In this document: in pieces, positions 54,864 through 63,831 of the stretch
How positions within the stretch are numbered: the stretch's first letter is position 1
How the letters are laid out: every line of letters begins with the position of its first letter
Origin: Helicobacter felis ATCC 49179
GTDB taxonomy: Bacteria > Campylobacterota > Campylobacteria > Campylobacterales > Helicobacteraceae
NCBI RefSeq assembly: GCF_000200595.1
Contig: NC_014810.2
Coordinates: 568,311-632,310, forward strand
Length of the DNA: 64,000 bases
Direction: 5' to 3'
Made by a program: the position numbers and the translations under genes
Notes under the pieces: generated by a model
What the model saw: only the letters and a program-made list of their open reading frames with translations
Databases searched by the model: none
Told to the model about the DNA's origin: nothing

Positions 54864-55409
54864 TTACCTCAACTTCTGTAACGCTTCTTTGATCATCTCT
54901 TCAGTGCTCAAACCTTTTAAATCCGCGCACACTTTCTGCACTTCTAAACTTTTAAACCCTAAACTCTCTAAAGCCTGGACTGCCTGAATATAAGCCGGGT
55001 CTTGGTGCGCTGAGGGGAGATAACCCTCAAGATCAAACATGATCTTAGAGGCCAATTTGCTCCCCACTCCGGGAACTTTTTGGAGGGCTTTAGTATGCTG
55101 TGTCTCTAGTAGAGTAGCAAACTCCAAGGGGGTGTAGACAGAGAGAATTGCTAAGGCAATCTTGGGACCCACGCCACTAATTTTAATCAAACGCACAAAC
55201 AGCGCGCGTTCCTCCAGTTCCAAAAAGCCAAAGAGGCTCTGATCGCCCTCTTTGCTAATAAGAGAGGTATATAAATGAACTTCCTGCCCTTCTTGCAAGA
55301 GGCTACTGGTGTGTAAACTTACTTGCACGCCATAAACCACTCCCCTCACATTGAGAGCTATCAGTGTAGGTTCGATGCTATGCACATGGCCTATAAGCCC
55401 TACAATCAT
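54864..55409 (-). CDS. ruvA: Holliday junction helicase subunit RuvA
   Basis: Binds Holliday junctions and loads RuvB. The 181-residue protein has domain I ([21 protein letters not shown] start), the helix-hairpin-helix pair [11 protein letters not shown] and [12 protein letters not shown], and a short domain III. It overlaps the preceding FapA-domain gene by 4 bases (ATGA). Counterpart of HP0883. Confidence 0.95.
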   Translation of the reverse strand: MIVGLIGHVHSIEPTLIALNVRGVVYGVQVSLHTSSLLQEGQEVHLYTSLISKEGDQSLFGFLELEERALFVRLIKISGVGPKIALAILSVYTPLEFATLLETQHTKALQKVPGVGSKLASKIMFDLEGYLPSAHQDPAYIQAVQALESLGFKSLEVQKVCADLKGLSTEEMIKEALQKLR

Positions 55410-57202
55410 GATTTGGTCCGCACTAAAGTAGTGCCATCTAATTTAAAATCCACCATCTCCCCATTCTCTGTTTGGAGAGTTTGGATTTTACGCCCCGTAT
55501 AAATGCGGTTACAAGCAATGCTATTGAAGGCTGGCCAAGGCCCCTTACGCGTGAGGCGCGCATCGCGCATGTTAGATTCAATGGAAGTTAGGCGTTCTAT
55601 GGATTTGTGGTTAAAATCCTGAATTTTGAGCAAGTAGGCGCGCAAGACTTTGATGCGGCGCAAACAATCCATAAAGTCATGGTAAATGCGTTGTACAGAT
55701 TCTTCTTCCATTAAAGCTTTACGCGCCATAGCGTCCGCGTTTTTAATCTTATCAATTGTGTCTTGGTTTTTCTGCAAAAAGAAATTGAGATCTTGATACT
55801 GCGCCATCACTCTTTGTGCCTTTTCTTTGTGAAAAGCCATTTGCGCCTTAGTTTCCTCTAAGATACGCTTAGTGTCTGGATCAGCAAAGGCGGAGAACAA
55901 AAAGCGATTCTCACTCCCCTCCACCCCCTCTAAAGCGCATTCTTTAGAAAAATGTAGAGTGTTGTTAGATTTGAGTTGCTTGATATGGATTTCTCTAGCA
56001 AAAATCTGCGCCCCACTGCTCGCATCCACCTCACATTTTTGGGCGATAATGCTCCCCCTATCGGCGTATTTGCATACAACTTTATTTCCTTTGCAAACGC
56101 CCTTATTGTTGCTCACAAACACCTCATCAGCCTCCACGCGACTCTCATTGTGTAGTTGCCCCTCTATGATCACTTTTTTTGCTAATAGGCGGACATTCTT
56201 ACCCACATTGCCTTTGATGTGAATTTCTTGGGCTTCGATTTCTAAATTACTCTCAATCGCGTTATCGATTTCATTTTTCGCACTAATAGAGAGAATCATC
56301 CCATTTTGCACACCTCCTAAAAACATAGGTGTGTTGGTGCTTTTCATTTCTACAAAGCTATTTTTTGTAAAGCTCTTAAGAACTTGACCTATGAGGGTCG
56401 CGTATTGAGGGACTTTAGAAAAATAGACAACTTTATCTGGACTCTCTTTGATCTCAAAAGCATCGGCACTGCACTCAAAAGTAGTGATTATGGGCTTTTC
56501 TTCCTTGACCTTGATATATTGCCCCATCAAATCCCGCCCACTGATTCCTTGAATAGGTTTGATATACTCTAGCACCGCATCGCCCACTCCCGCACCATAA
56601 ATCGCATTAGCAGGGGCTTTTTGCCCGCTTTTTTCCTCCCAAACTTTTTTAAGCATAAAATTCACTTGGCCGGGCTTATTGGGGCGGTATGAAGCCCGCT
56701 TGAGCAACATTTGATTAGGCCGTTGATTGTCTTGCATATAGTGCAATAGATTTTTCTTTAGGGTGGCGTGCTGGGTGTCCATTTGCCGTAATAAAATCTT
56801 ATGATAAGCCATTTGAGCCTCTATGGCTGTATACACTTCTTGGAAGAGCTTTTCATCATCTACCAACATAAAGGGGCTTTCAAAGATAATGTAAAGCTCT
56901 GTATTGTCTTCTGAAATTTGTAATTTGAAAAAATATTCAAATAATTTCTTCTTGATGCAAATGTCGTAGCGTTGGATGACTTCGTTTTGTTTATCGTTAA
57001 AAAAAACTTCTTCGTTGATTTTTTTAGCCTCTTCTTGAGAAGCCAATTTAAACACATCTTTAGGATTGGAGCGTATCAAGGTATGCACTTTGAGCAAGTC
57101 AAAATGGAGCTCCTCGATGTCCAAACCATGGGTTTGAGCCACTTTCTCTAACTCCAAGTGAATATCTCCACAATCATTGACAACCTTAGAGTAAAATGCC
57201 AT
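55406..57202 (-). CDS. FapA-domain (DUF342) protein
   Basis: A 598-residue cytoplasmic protein with a central DUF342/FapA beta-helix-like region (about 230-420; GVGDAVLEYIKPI..GRDLMGQ, and repeated strands such as GNVGKNVRLLAKKVIIEGQL). A helical N-terminal part and a coiled-coil C-terminal part (about 430-545) flank it. The start is ATG 57202, eight bases after AAGGAG; a TTG two codons earlier is too close. It lies where HP0884 does, next to ruvA. DUF342 proteins are often linked with polar flagella or polysaccharides in other bacteria; its role here is unknown. Confidence 0.8.
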   Translation of the reverse strand: MAFYSKVVNDCGDIHLELEKVAQTHGLDIEELHFDLLKVHTLIRSNPKDVFKLASQEEAKKINEEVFFNDKQNEVIQRYDICIKKKLFEYFFKLQISEDNTELYIIFESPFMLVDDEKLFQEVYTAIEAQMAYHKILLRQMDTQHATLKKNLLHYMQDNQRPNQMLLKRASYRPNKPGQVNFMLKKVWEEKSGQKAPANAIYGAGVGDAVLEYIKPIQGISGRDLMGQYIKVKEEKPIITTFECSADAFEIKESPDKVVYFSKVPQYATLIGQVLKSFTKNSFVEMKSTNTPMFLGGVQNGMILSISAKNEIDNAIESNLEIEAQEIHIKGNVGKNVRLLAKKVIIEGQLHNESRVEADEVFVSNNKGVCKGNKVVCKYADRGSIIAQKCEVDASSGAQIFAREIHIKQLKSNNTLHFSKECALEGVEGSENRFLFSAFADPDTKRILEETKAQMAFHKEKAQRVMAQYQDLNFFLQKNQDTIDKIKNADAMARKALMEEESVQRIYHDFMDCLRRIKVLRAYLLKIQDFNHKSIERLTSIESNMRDARLTRKGPWPAFNSIACNRIYTGRKIQTLQTENGEMVDFKLDGTTLVRTKS

Positions 57203-57285
57203 GCGCAACTCTCCTTCATTCCTATAGCTTTTCTGTCTATTTTAGCGTGCTTGTGCTTAAGGGTGTGTTTTTATCTTTTTTAGGA

Positions 57286-57291
57286 TAGAAT
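57286..57291 (+). promoter_or_regulatory. -10 box for murJ
   Basis: TAGAAT overlaps the ATG at 57290 that would give a longer MurJ. The predicted transcript start, near 57298, lies after that ATG, so translation must start later, at TTG 57317. Confidence 0.55.
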
Positions 57292-57316
57292 GCGCTCTTT
57301 GCTTGCAGGGGTGCTT

Positions 57317-58744
57317 TTGCTCAAGAGATTCTTTTTTACCAATAGCTCGGGGATTTTATGTTCTAGAGTGGCCGGCTTTGTGCGCGATCTCTTGAGTGCG
57401 TCCATTTTAGGAAGCGGGGTTTATAGCGATATTTTCTTTGTGGCTTTCAAATTTCCTAATCTCTTTAGGCGTATTTTTGCAGAGGGGGCATTTAGTCAGA
57501 GTTTCTTGCCCGCCTTTATCCATAGCCGCCACAAAGCCGCTTTTAGTTTGAGTGTGCTCACTATCTTTAGCCTTTGCTTGCTGTGTTTGAGCGTGGTAGT
57601 GCATTTTTACGCCCCCTTTTTTACAAGATTGCTCGCCTATGGTTTTGATGCCCATACCATCGCTTTAGCTCAAGACATCGTGGCTTTAAATTTTTGGTAT
57701 CTACTCTTAGTGTTCTTAAGCACCTTTTTTAGCGCACTCTTGCAGTATAAAAATAGCTTCTTTGTGAGCGCGTACCATACAATTTTGCTCAATATTGGCA
57801 TGATTGCCGCGCTCTGTCTAGCTAAAGATAAGACTTCTTTGGAAGTGGTTTATTATTTGAGTTATGGCGTGCTTTTGGGGGGGGTAGCGCAGGTGTTGGC
57901 GCACTTTTACCCTCTATATTCTTTGGGCTATGTGAGACTTTTTTATCTAGGGCTTAGATTCGGCTTTAAGCGCAAAGATTCTTTGAAAATAGAACTCAAG
58001 GATTTCTTTAAAAAATTCTTCCCTAGCGTGCTGGGCAATTCAGCAAGCCAACTCTCCGCCTTTTTGGACACCCTGCTCGCCTCTTTTTTGAGCGCGGGTA
58101 GTATTTCTTATCTCTATTATGCTAATCGCATTTTTCAACTTCCCCTAGCCCTCTTTGCCATCGCCATTTCTACCGCCCTTTTTCCCACCATCGCTAAGGC
58201 TCTGAAAAATGGCAAGTCTCAAGAGGCGTTTGTGCATATGCAAAATGCCTTTTACTTCCTAAGTTTTACCTTGCTTGCCTCTAGTTTGGGCGGGATGGTG
58301 CTCAGTGAAGAGATCATCTCTTTACTTTTTGAGCGGGGGCGTTTTGGAGCTCAAGATGTGCTAGAGAGTGCTGGAGTATTTAGAATGTATCTTGTGGGGC
58401 TTTTGCCCTTTGGTCTCTCTAAAATCTTTTCTCTTTGGCTTTATGCACAAGGGCAACAGCTAAAGGCGGCTAAAATCTCTCTTTATTCTTTGATCTTTGG
58501 CTTTGTAGCTGCTCTGGTGTGCATGGGACCTCTTAGAGCAAGCGGATTAGCTCTAGCGAGTAGTTTGACGGGTTGCATGCTCTGCTTTTTAAATCTTAAG
58601 GCTTTTGGATTTAAGCGCTTTTTGGGCATGATCGAGGTTAAAAAAGGGGTGGGGTTGGTGGCACTTTTGAGTTTAGAGGCGGCTATCCTCTATCTTTTCT
58701 TATGGTGCTTGAGGGCATTTTATCTATTTCAATACCTGAGTTGA
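57317..58744 (+). CDS. murJ: lipid II flippase MurJ (MviN)
   Basis: Flips the peptidoglycan precursor lipid II across the inner membrane. From TTG 57317 (AGGGG 6 bases before) the 475-residue protein begins MLKRFFFTNSSGILCSR and aligns with H. pylori MLKKIFLTNSLGILCSR. It has about 13-14 membrane helices and the family stretches SRVAGFVRDLL, PNLFRRIFAEGAFSQSFLP and FALFAIAISTALFPTIAKAL. Starts at 57290 or GTG 57311 add residues but lie in or next to the promoter. cysS follows after 8 bases. Order ruvA, HP0884, murJ, cysS is as in H. pylori. Confidence 0.95.
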   Translation: MLKRFFFTNSSGILCSRVAGFVRDLLSASILGSGVYSDIFFVAFKFPNLFRRIFAEGAFSQSFLPAFIHSRHKAAFSLSVLTIFSLCLLCLSVVVHFYAPFFTRLLAYGFDAHTIALAQDIVALNFWYLLLVFLSTFFSALLQYKNSFFVSAYHTILLNIGMIAALCLAKDKTSLEVVYYLSYGVLLGGVAQVLAHFYPLYSLGYVRLFYLGLRFGFKRKDSLKIELKDFFKKFFPSVLGNSASQLSAFLDTLLASFLSAGSISYLYYANRIFQLPLALFAIAISTALFPTIAKALKNGKSQEAFVHMQNAFYFLSFTLLASSLGGMVLSEEIISLLFERGRFGAQDVLESAGVFRMYLVGLLPFGLSKIFSLWLYAQGQQLKAAKISLYSLIFGFVAALVCMGPLRASGLALASSLTGCMLCFLNLKAFGFKRFLGMIEVKKGVGLVALLSLEAAILYLFLWCLRAFYLFQYLS

Positions 58745-58752
58745 GGGCGCAC

Positions 58753-60177
58753 ATGCAAGCCGTTTATATTTATGATAGCAAGACAAAGCAAAAACAGCTT
58801 TTAGAACCCCTTGTGGGTCATGATGTGAAAATTTATATCTGTGGTCCCACGGTTTACGATCATGCCCACTTAGGGCACGCGCGCAGTGCGATCGCCTTTG
58901 ATCTGCTCAGGCGCACCCTAGAGCAGAGTGGGTATGTTGTAGAGATGGTCAAAAACTTTACCGATATTGATGATAAGATCATCGCCAAAGCCGCTCAAGA
59001 GGGGGTTAGCACTTCTGCTTTGAGCGCGCGCTATATTGAGAGCTACACAGCGGACATGCAGGCTTTAGGCGTGCAAAAACCCCACCTAGAACCCAAAGCA
59101 ACCGCCCACCTAGGAGCAATGTTTAATATCATCCAACAACTCTTAGACAAGGGGCATGCCTACCAAATAGATCATGATATTTATTTAGACACCCATAAAG
59201 ATCAAGCTTATGGCTCTTTGAGCGGACACATTTACAATGAAGCCGATGTGAGCCGCTTAGAGGACAACCCCCTAAAACGCCACCCCCAAGATTTTGCCCT
59301 GTGGAAATCTTATAAGGGGGAAAGCGATGTAGGTTATGAAAGCCCCTTTGGTAAAGGTCGGCCCGGGTGGCATTTGGAGTGCTCTAGCATGATTTTTGCT
59401 AACATGGCTTACCATGATCAAGCTTATCAGATTGATATTCATGCCGGAGGGAGCGATCTCTTCTTTCCCCACCATGAAAATGAAGCCTGCCAAACCCGTT
59501 GCGCCTTTTCTCAAGAGTTGGCCAAGTATTGGATGCACAATGGCTTTGTAAATATCTCCGGGGAGAAGATGAGCAAGAGTTTAGGCAATAGTTTTTATGT
59601 CAAGGACGCGCTAAAAATCTATGATGGGGAGATTGTGCGCAATTATCTTTTGGGAATCCACTACCGAGCGGTCTTGCATTTTAATGAAGAGGACTTGCTA
59701 GCTAGTAAAAAACGCCTTGATAAGATTTATCGCCTTAAAAAACGCGCCTTAGAATGCGCTACAAAAACCCCACCCCCAAGCCCTAATCCAAATTTTCAAC
59801 GCGCATTTTTACAAGCCCTCCAAGACGATCTTAACATTTCTAAGGCTTTAAGCGTGTTAGAAGAACATGTCCATGTGTGCAATGAGATTCTTGATCAAGC
59901 CACTAAACAAACCCGCGCTTCTATGGCTTGCGCCATCTTAGAAGATCTTGACTATGTGAATACCCTGCTGGGTTTGGGGGGCAAAGACCCCATTGCCTAT
60001 TTTCAATTAGGCGTGGACGCCACTCTTTTAGCCCATATTGAAGAGCAAATCGCACGCCGTTTAGAAGCCAAAAAGGCAAAGGATTTTGCCCTAGCCGATC
60101 GCATCCGTGAAGATTTGGCCCATCAGGGGATTTTACTTATGGACACCCCCCAACAAACCCTTTGGGAACGCTTATAG
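58753..60177 (+). CDS. cysS: cysteinyl-tRNA synthetase
   Basis: Class I synthetase. From ATG 58753 it has 474 residues and begins MQAVYIYDSKTKQ. It has the HIGH-type motif DHAHLGHARS near 37, catalytic KMSKSLGN near 275, and zinc ligands including CGPTVYD and CSSM, HHENEACQ. An upstream ATG at 58702 lies inside murJ. In H. pylori cysS is followed by vacA; here purE starts 9 bases after its stop. Confidence 0.96.
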   Translation: MQAVYIYDSKTKQKQLLEPLVGHDVKIYICGPTVYDHAHLGHARSAIAFDLLRRTLEQSGYVVEMVKNFTDIDDKIIAKAAQEGVSTSALSARYIESYTADMQALGVQKPHLEPKATAHLGAMFNIIQQLLDKGHAYQIDHDIYLDTHKDQAYGSLSGHIYNEADVSRLEDNPLKRHPQDFALWKSYKGESDVGYESPFGKGRPGWHLECSSMIFANMAYHDQAYQIDIHAGGSDLFFPHHENEACQTRCAFSQELAKYWMHNGFVNISGEKMSKSLGNSFYVKDALKIYDGEIVRNYLLGIHYRAVLHFNEEDLLASKKRLDKIYRLKKRALECATKTPPPSPNPNFQRAFLQALQDDLNISKALSVLEEHVHVCNEILDQATKQTRASMACAILEDLDYVNTLLGLGGKDPIAYFQLGVDATLLAHIEEQIARRLEAKKAKDFALADRIREDLAHQGILLMDTPQQTLWERL

Positions 60178-60185
60178 GAGGTTTT

Positions 60186-60686
60186 ATGCAAAAAGTCGCC
60201 GTTATTATGGGTAGTAAGAGTGATTTAGAAATTGTCCAAAAAGCCTTTGGGATTTTAGAGGAATTTGAAATCCCCTTTGAGGCGCATATTTTTTCAGCCC
60301 ACCGCACCCCTGAAGCCCTTAAAGCTTTTGCTGTGCAGGCGCGCGATCAAGGCTTTGGGGTTTTGATCGCTGCAGCGGGCAAGGCTGCGCACTTAGCCGG
60401 GGTGATCGCCTCTTTGAGCACTTTGCCTACAATCGCTATTCCCATGCGTGGGAATGATTTACAGGGGCTAGATTCTTTGCTTTCCAGTGTGCAAATGCCC
60501 GCAGGCATTCCTGTGGCGTGTGTGGGGATCAACGCCGCAGAGAACGCCGCGTTATTGGCTATAGAGATTTTAGCCCTAAACTCTCCCAAACTCCAAGACA
60601 AGCTCGCTCAAAAGCGCCAGCAACAAGCGATGCAAATTCTTAAAGAAGACCAAAATATCCATCTTGAATACAGCAGGAACTCATGA
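60186..60686 (+). CDS. purE: N5-carboxyaminoimidazole ribonucleotide mutase
   Basis: Converts N5-CAIR to CAIR in purine synthesis. The 166-residue class I PurE starts at ATG 60186, with AGGAGG overlapping the cysS stop. VIMGSKSDLEIVQKA near 6 and FSAHRTPE near 41 are the substrate-binding motifs, and GNDLQGLDSLLS lies later. Class I enzymes need PurK to make N5-CAIR; no purK is in this window. It is the first of at least five pur genes in tandem. Confidence 0.95.
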   Translation: MQKVAVIMGSKSDLEIVQKAFGILEEFEIPFEAHIFSAHRTPEALKAFAVQARDQGFGVLIAAAGKAAHLAGVIASLSTLPTIAIPMRGNDLQGLDSLLSSVQMPAGIPVACVGINAAENAALLAIEILALNSPKLQDKLAQKRQQQAMQILKEDQNIHLEYSRNS

Positions 60687-61393
60687 ACATACAAAAACTT
60701 CTCTATGAAGGCAAGGCCAAAAAAGTTTACAGCACAGACAATCCACAGCATTATATCGTGGAGTATAAGGACGAAGCCACCGCTTTTAATGGGGCTAAAA
60801 AAGCCACTCTGCAGGGTAAGGGGCGTTTGAATAACCGCATTAGCAACACGCTGATGAGTTATCTTAACGATCATGGGGTTTTAACCCATTTGGTTCAAGA
60901 GATGAGTCCTACTCAAACTTTAGTCAAACAATTAAAAATGTTCCCCCTAGAAGTGATTGTGCGTAACCGCGCGGCTGGGTCAATTTGCAAGCGTTTAGGA
61001 TTTGAGGAAGCTAGAGCATTCGCTCCCCCACTTGTAGAGTTTTGTTATAAAAATGACGCGCTAGGCGATCCCTTTATCAATGACGATCATGTGCGCATTT
61101 TAAATTTAGCTACCCCTGAGGAATGCGCCACTATCAAGACTTTAGCCCTTAAAATTAACACCCTCTTAGAGGCATACTTTCAAAAGCTAGACATCATTCT
61201 TGTAGATTTTAAACTCGAATTTGGTAAGGACGCGCAGGGCACGATTATTTTAGGCGATGAGGTTTCTCCGGACACTTGTAGATTTTGGCATGCCCAAAGC
61301 GGGGAGAAGTTGGACAAGGATCGTTTTAGAGAAGATTTAGGCGGAGTGTGTGAAGCCTATGAAATGATTTTAAATAAAATCTCCCAAGGTTAG
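60683..61393 (+). CDS. purC: SAICAR synthetase
   Basis: Joins aspartate to CAIR with ATP. The 236-residue protein starts with LLYEGKAKKVYSTDNPQHYI and carries VEVIVRNRAAGS-type VIVRNRAAGSICKRLGF near 93 and LILVDFKLEFG-type ILVDFKLEFG near 173, then GDEVSPDTCRFW, all typical of PurC. It overlaps purE by 4 bases (ATGA). Confidence 0.96.
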   Translation: MNIQKLLYEGKAKKVYSTDNPQHYIVEYKDEATAFNGAKKATLQGKGRLNNRISNTLMSYLNDHGVLTHLVQEMSPTQTLVKQLKMFPLEVIVRNRAAGSICKRLGFEEARAFAPPLVEFCYKNDALGDPFINDDHVRILNLATPEECATIKTLALKINTLLEAYFQKLDIILVDFKLEFGKDAQGTIILGDEVSPDTCRFWHAQSGEKLDKDRFREDLGGVCEAYEMILNKISQG

Positions 61394-61395
61394 GC

Positions 61396-62799
61396 ATGCG
61401 CAGTATTAGAGAGGAATGTGGAGTTTTTGGCGCATTTTCCCCACAGAGCGCGCACTTAGCCCCCCTATGTTTTAGCGCGCTGTGCGCCTTGCAACACAGA
61501 GGGCAGGAGGGTTGTGGGATTGCCATCTCTTCTAAGGGGCACTTCACCTATTACAAAAATACCGGGCTTGTAGGGGATGTCTTTAAGCCCCAAATTTTAG
61601 AAAAATTGGGAGCTGGGGAGATTGGCATAGGGCATGTGCGCTATTGCACCACCGGACCTAATAACCGCACCAACGCCCAGCCTATTCTTATTAACCACAT
61701 CAAAGAGCCCCTAGCCGTTGTGCATAATGGAAATTTGGTTAACTCTTTGGAGTTGCGCCGTGAGTTGGAGTTACAAGGCTATATTTTTCATACCTCTAGT
61801 GATACGGAAGTGATCGCCTATCTCATCGCCAAAAACAGACTTAAAACTTCTAGTTTGGAAGAGGCGATCCAAGCTGCAACCCCCCATCTTCAAGGGGCGT
61901 ATTCTTTAGTGATCATGTCGCCTAGTAAACTTATCGCCCTGCGCGACCCCCTTGGATTCCGCCCCCTTTGTTATGGCAAAACCGCTGAGGGGATCGCGGT
62001 CGTGGCTTCTGAGAGTTGCGCTTTAGACGCGCTAGGGGCGACTGCACTCAAAGACATCGCACCCGGAGAGATGGTGAGCTTCTCAGCAGAGGGGATTCAA
62101 ACAAGTCATATCCCTCAAAAGGCGACCTCTAAAATCTGCTCTTTTGAGTATATTTATTTTGCTAGGGGGGATTCGGTGCTTGAGGGCAAGAGTGTGCACT
62201 TAGCCCGCTTGAGAGCGGGGGCATATTTAGCCAAAATCCACCCGGTAGAGGCAGATATTGTCGTGGGTGTGCCCGATTCAGGGATTGATGCAGCACTGGG
62301 TTATGCGGAGGCTTCGGGCATCCCTTATGCTGTGGGTTTTATTAAAAACCGCTACATCAGTCGGACTTTTATCACCCCCCAAGCAGAGCGCGAGGAAAAG
62401 TTACGCCTCAAACTCAACCCCATTATTCCTAATTTAAAGGGCAAGCGGATCGTGCTGGTTGATGATTCGATTGTGCGGGGCAACACCACCAAGCGTATCG
62501 CTACGCTACTGCGCAATGTGGGCGTGAAAGAAATCCACATGCGTATCAGCTCCCCCCCCTTTATCCACCCCTGTTTTTATGGCACAGATATAGACTCCGA
62601 AGAACATCTCATCGCCTGCAAGCATTCTACTGAGCAGATCGCCCAAATTCTAGGTGTGGATTCTTTGGTCTATTTGCCCTTAGAGGGGATTACTTATATG
62701 CTTGAGGGGTTAGGATTTTGTGCAGCATGTTTTGGAGGCGGGTATCCTACTCCCATTCCTAGCGAGCAAATCCGCCTCAGCGCACCAACTCATATTTAA
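61396..62799 (+). CDS. purF: amidophosphoribosyltransferase
   Basis: First committed step of purine synthesis: PRPP and glutamine to phosphoribosylamine. The 467-residue protein begins MRSIREECGVFG; removal of a 7-residue propeptide would expose the Cys8 nucleophile. RYCTTGPNNRTNAQP and HNGNLVNS belong to the glutaminase domain. The PRPP loop is VLVDDSIVRGNTT near 355. Several Cys (CKHSTEQ, CAACFGGGYPTP) fit the Fe-S type seen in Bacillus. The stop lies 9 bases before the purM start. No purL or purD is nearby in the visible part. Confidence 0.96.
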   Translation: MRSIREECGVFGAFSPQSAHLAPLCFSALCALQHRGQEGCGIAISSKGHFTYYKNTGLVGDVFKPQILEKLGAGEIGIGHVRYCTTGPNNRTNAQPILINHIKEPLAVVHNGNLVNSLELRRELELQGYIFHTSSDTEVIAYLIAKNRLKTSSLEEAIQAATPHLQGAYSLVIMSPSKLIALRDPLGFRPLCYGKTAEGIAVVASESCALDALGATALKDIAPGEMVSFSAEGIQTSHIPQKATSKICSFEYIYFARGDSVLEGKSVHLARLRAGAYLAKIHPVEADIVVGVPDSGIDAALGYAEASGIPYAVGFIKNRYISRTFITPQAEREEKLRLKLNPIIPNLKGKRIVLVDDSIVRGNTTKRIATLLRNVGVKEIHMRISSPPFIHPCFYGTDIDSEEHLIACKHSTEQIAQILGVDSLVYLPLEGITYMLEGLGFCAACFGGGYPTPIPSEQIRLSAPTHI

Positions 62800-62808
62800 A
62801 GGATTTTG

Positions 62809-63831
62809 ATGCACAGCCATTATAAAAATGCCGGGGTGGATGTTCAGGCGGGCTATGAGTCTGTAGAGCGCATCCAAAAGCACATCGCACGCACCCGTAT
62901 TCAAGAGTCCAACACTCTAGGGGGATTTGGGGGGCTCTTTGCGCTCAATTTGGAGGGGTTTAGCCAACCTATGTTAGTGAGCGGGGCTGATGGCGTGGGC
63001 ACCAAGTTAAAGCTAGCTTTTGCCTTTGGAGGGCATGAGAGTGTGGGGGTGGACTGCGTGGCGATGTGTGTGAATGATGTGATCTGTCTTGGGGCTAAAC
63101 CTCTTTTCTTTTTAGATTACATCGCTTTGGCCCAAAATGAGCCTAGCAAGGTAGAACACATTGTCGCTGGCATGGCGCAAGGTTGCATCGAGGCAGGTTG
63201 TGAATTGTTGGGCGGAGAGACTGCCGAGATGCCCGGCTTTTATGCGCCCAAAGAATACGATCTAGCTGGCTTTTGTGTGGGGATTGTGGATAAAAGCAAA
63301 CTTCTAAATGTAGAAAATGTGCACGCAGGTGATGCCATCATTGGGCTAGCTTCTAGTGGTTTGCATTCTAATGGTTTTTCTTTGGTGCGCAAGATTTTAC
63401 AAGATCGCTCTATTGATCCCTCTACCTACACCCTTGCAGGGCAAAACCTTGCTCAAATCCTCTTAACCCCAACAAAAATCTATGTCAAAGCGATCTTAAA
63501 GCTTTTAGAGCACCTCCCCATCAAATCCCTAGCCCATATCACGGGTGGGGGGTTTTATGAGAATGTCCCGCGCGCTCTGCCTGCAGGTTTGCAAGCCAAA
63601 ATTACTAAAAACACTTTTGCAACCCCGCCCATCTTTGACTTTCTAGCCCAAGAGGGGGGCATAGCACAAGAGGAGATGTTTCATGTCTTTAATATGGGGA
63701 TTGGAATGGTGGTTATCTTGCCCGCTGTGCATGCCCAAGAAGCCTTAGAGCTCTTAAGAGCATGCGATCAAGAGGCTTATAAAATTGGAGAAGTGCAAGA
63801 AGGCAGAGGAGTAGAGCTATGCGACTCTTAA
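62809..63831 (+). CDS. purM: AIR synthetase (PurM)
   Basis: Closes FGAM to aminoimidazole ribonucleotide with ATP. From ATG 62809 (AAAGGA upstream; a TTG at 62806 is in frame) the protein has 340 residues. SGADGVGTKLKLAF near 56, DCVAMCVNDVICLGAKPLFF near 81 and GGETAEMPGFY near 135 are PurM signatures; AHITGGGFYENVPRAL lies near 244. It overlaps the next gene by 13 bases. Confidence 0.96.
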   Translation: MHSHYKNAGVDVQAGYESVERIQKHIARTRIQESNTLGGFGGLFALNLEGFSQPMLVSGADGVGTKLKLAFAFGGHESVGVDCVAMCVNDVICLGAKPLFFLDYIALAQNEPSKVEHIVAGMAQGCIEAGCELLGGETAEMPGFYAPKEYDLAGFCVGIVDKSKLLNVENVHAGDAIIGLASSGLHSNGFSLVRKILQDRSIDPSTYTLAGQNLAQILLTPTKIYVKAILKLLEHLPIKSLAHITGGGFYENVPRALPAGLQAKITKNTFATPPIFDFLAQEGGIAQEEMFHVFNMGIGMVVILPAVHAQEALELLRACDQEAYKIGEVQEGRGVELCDS

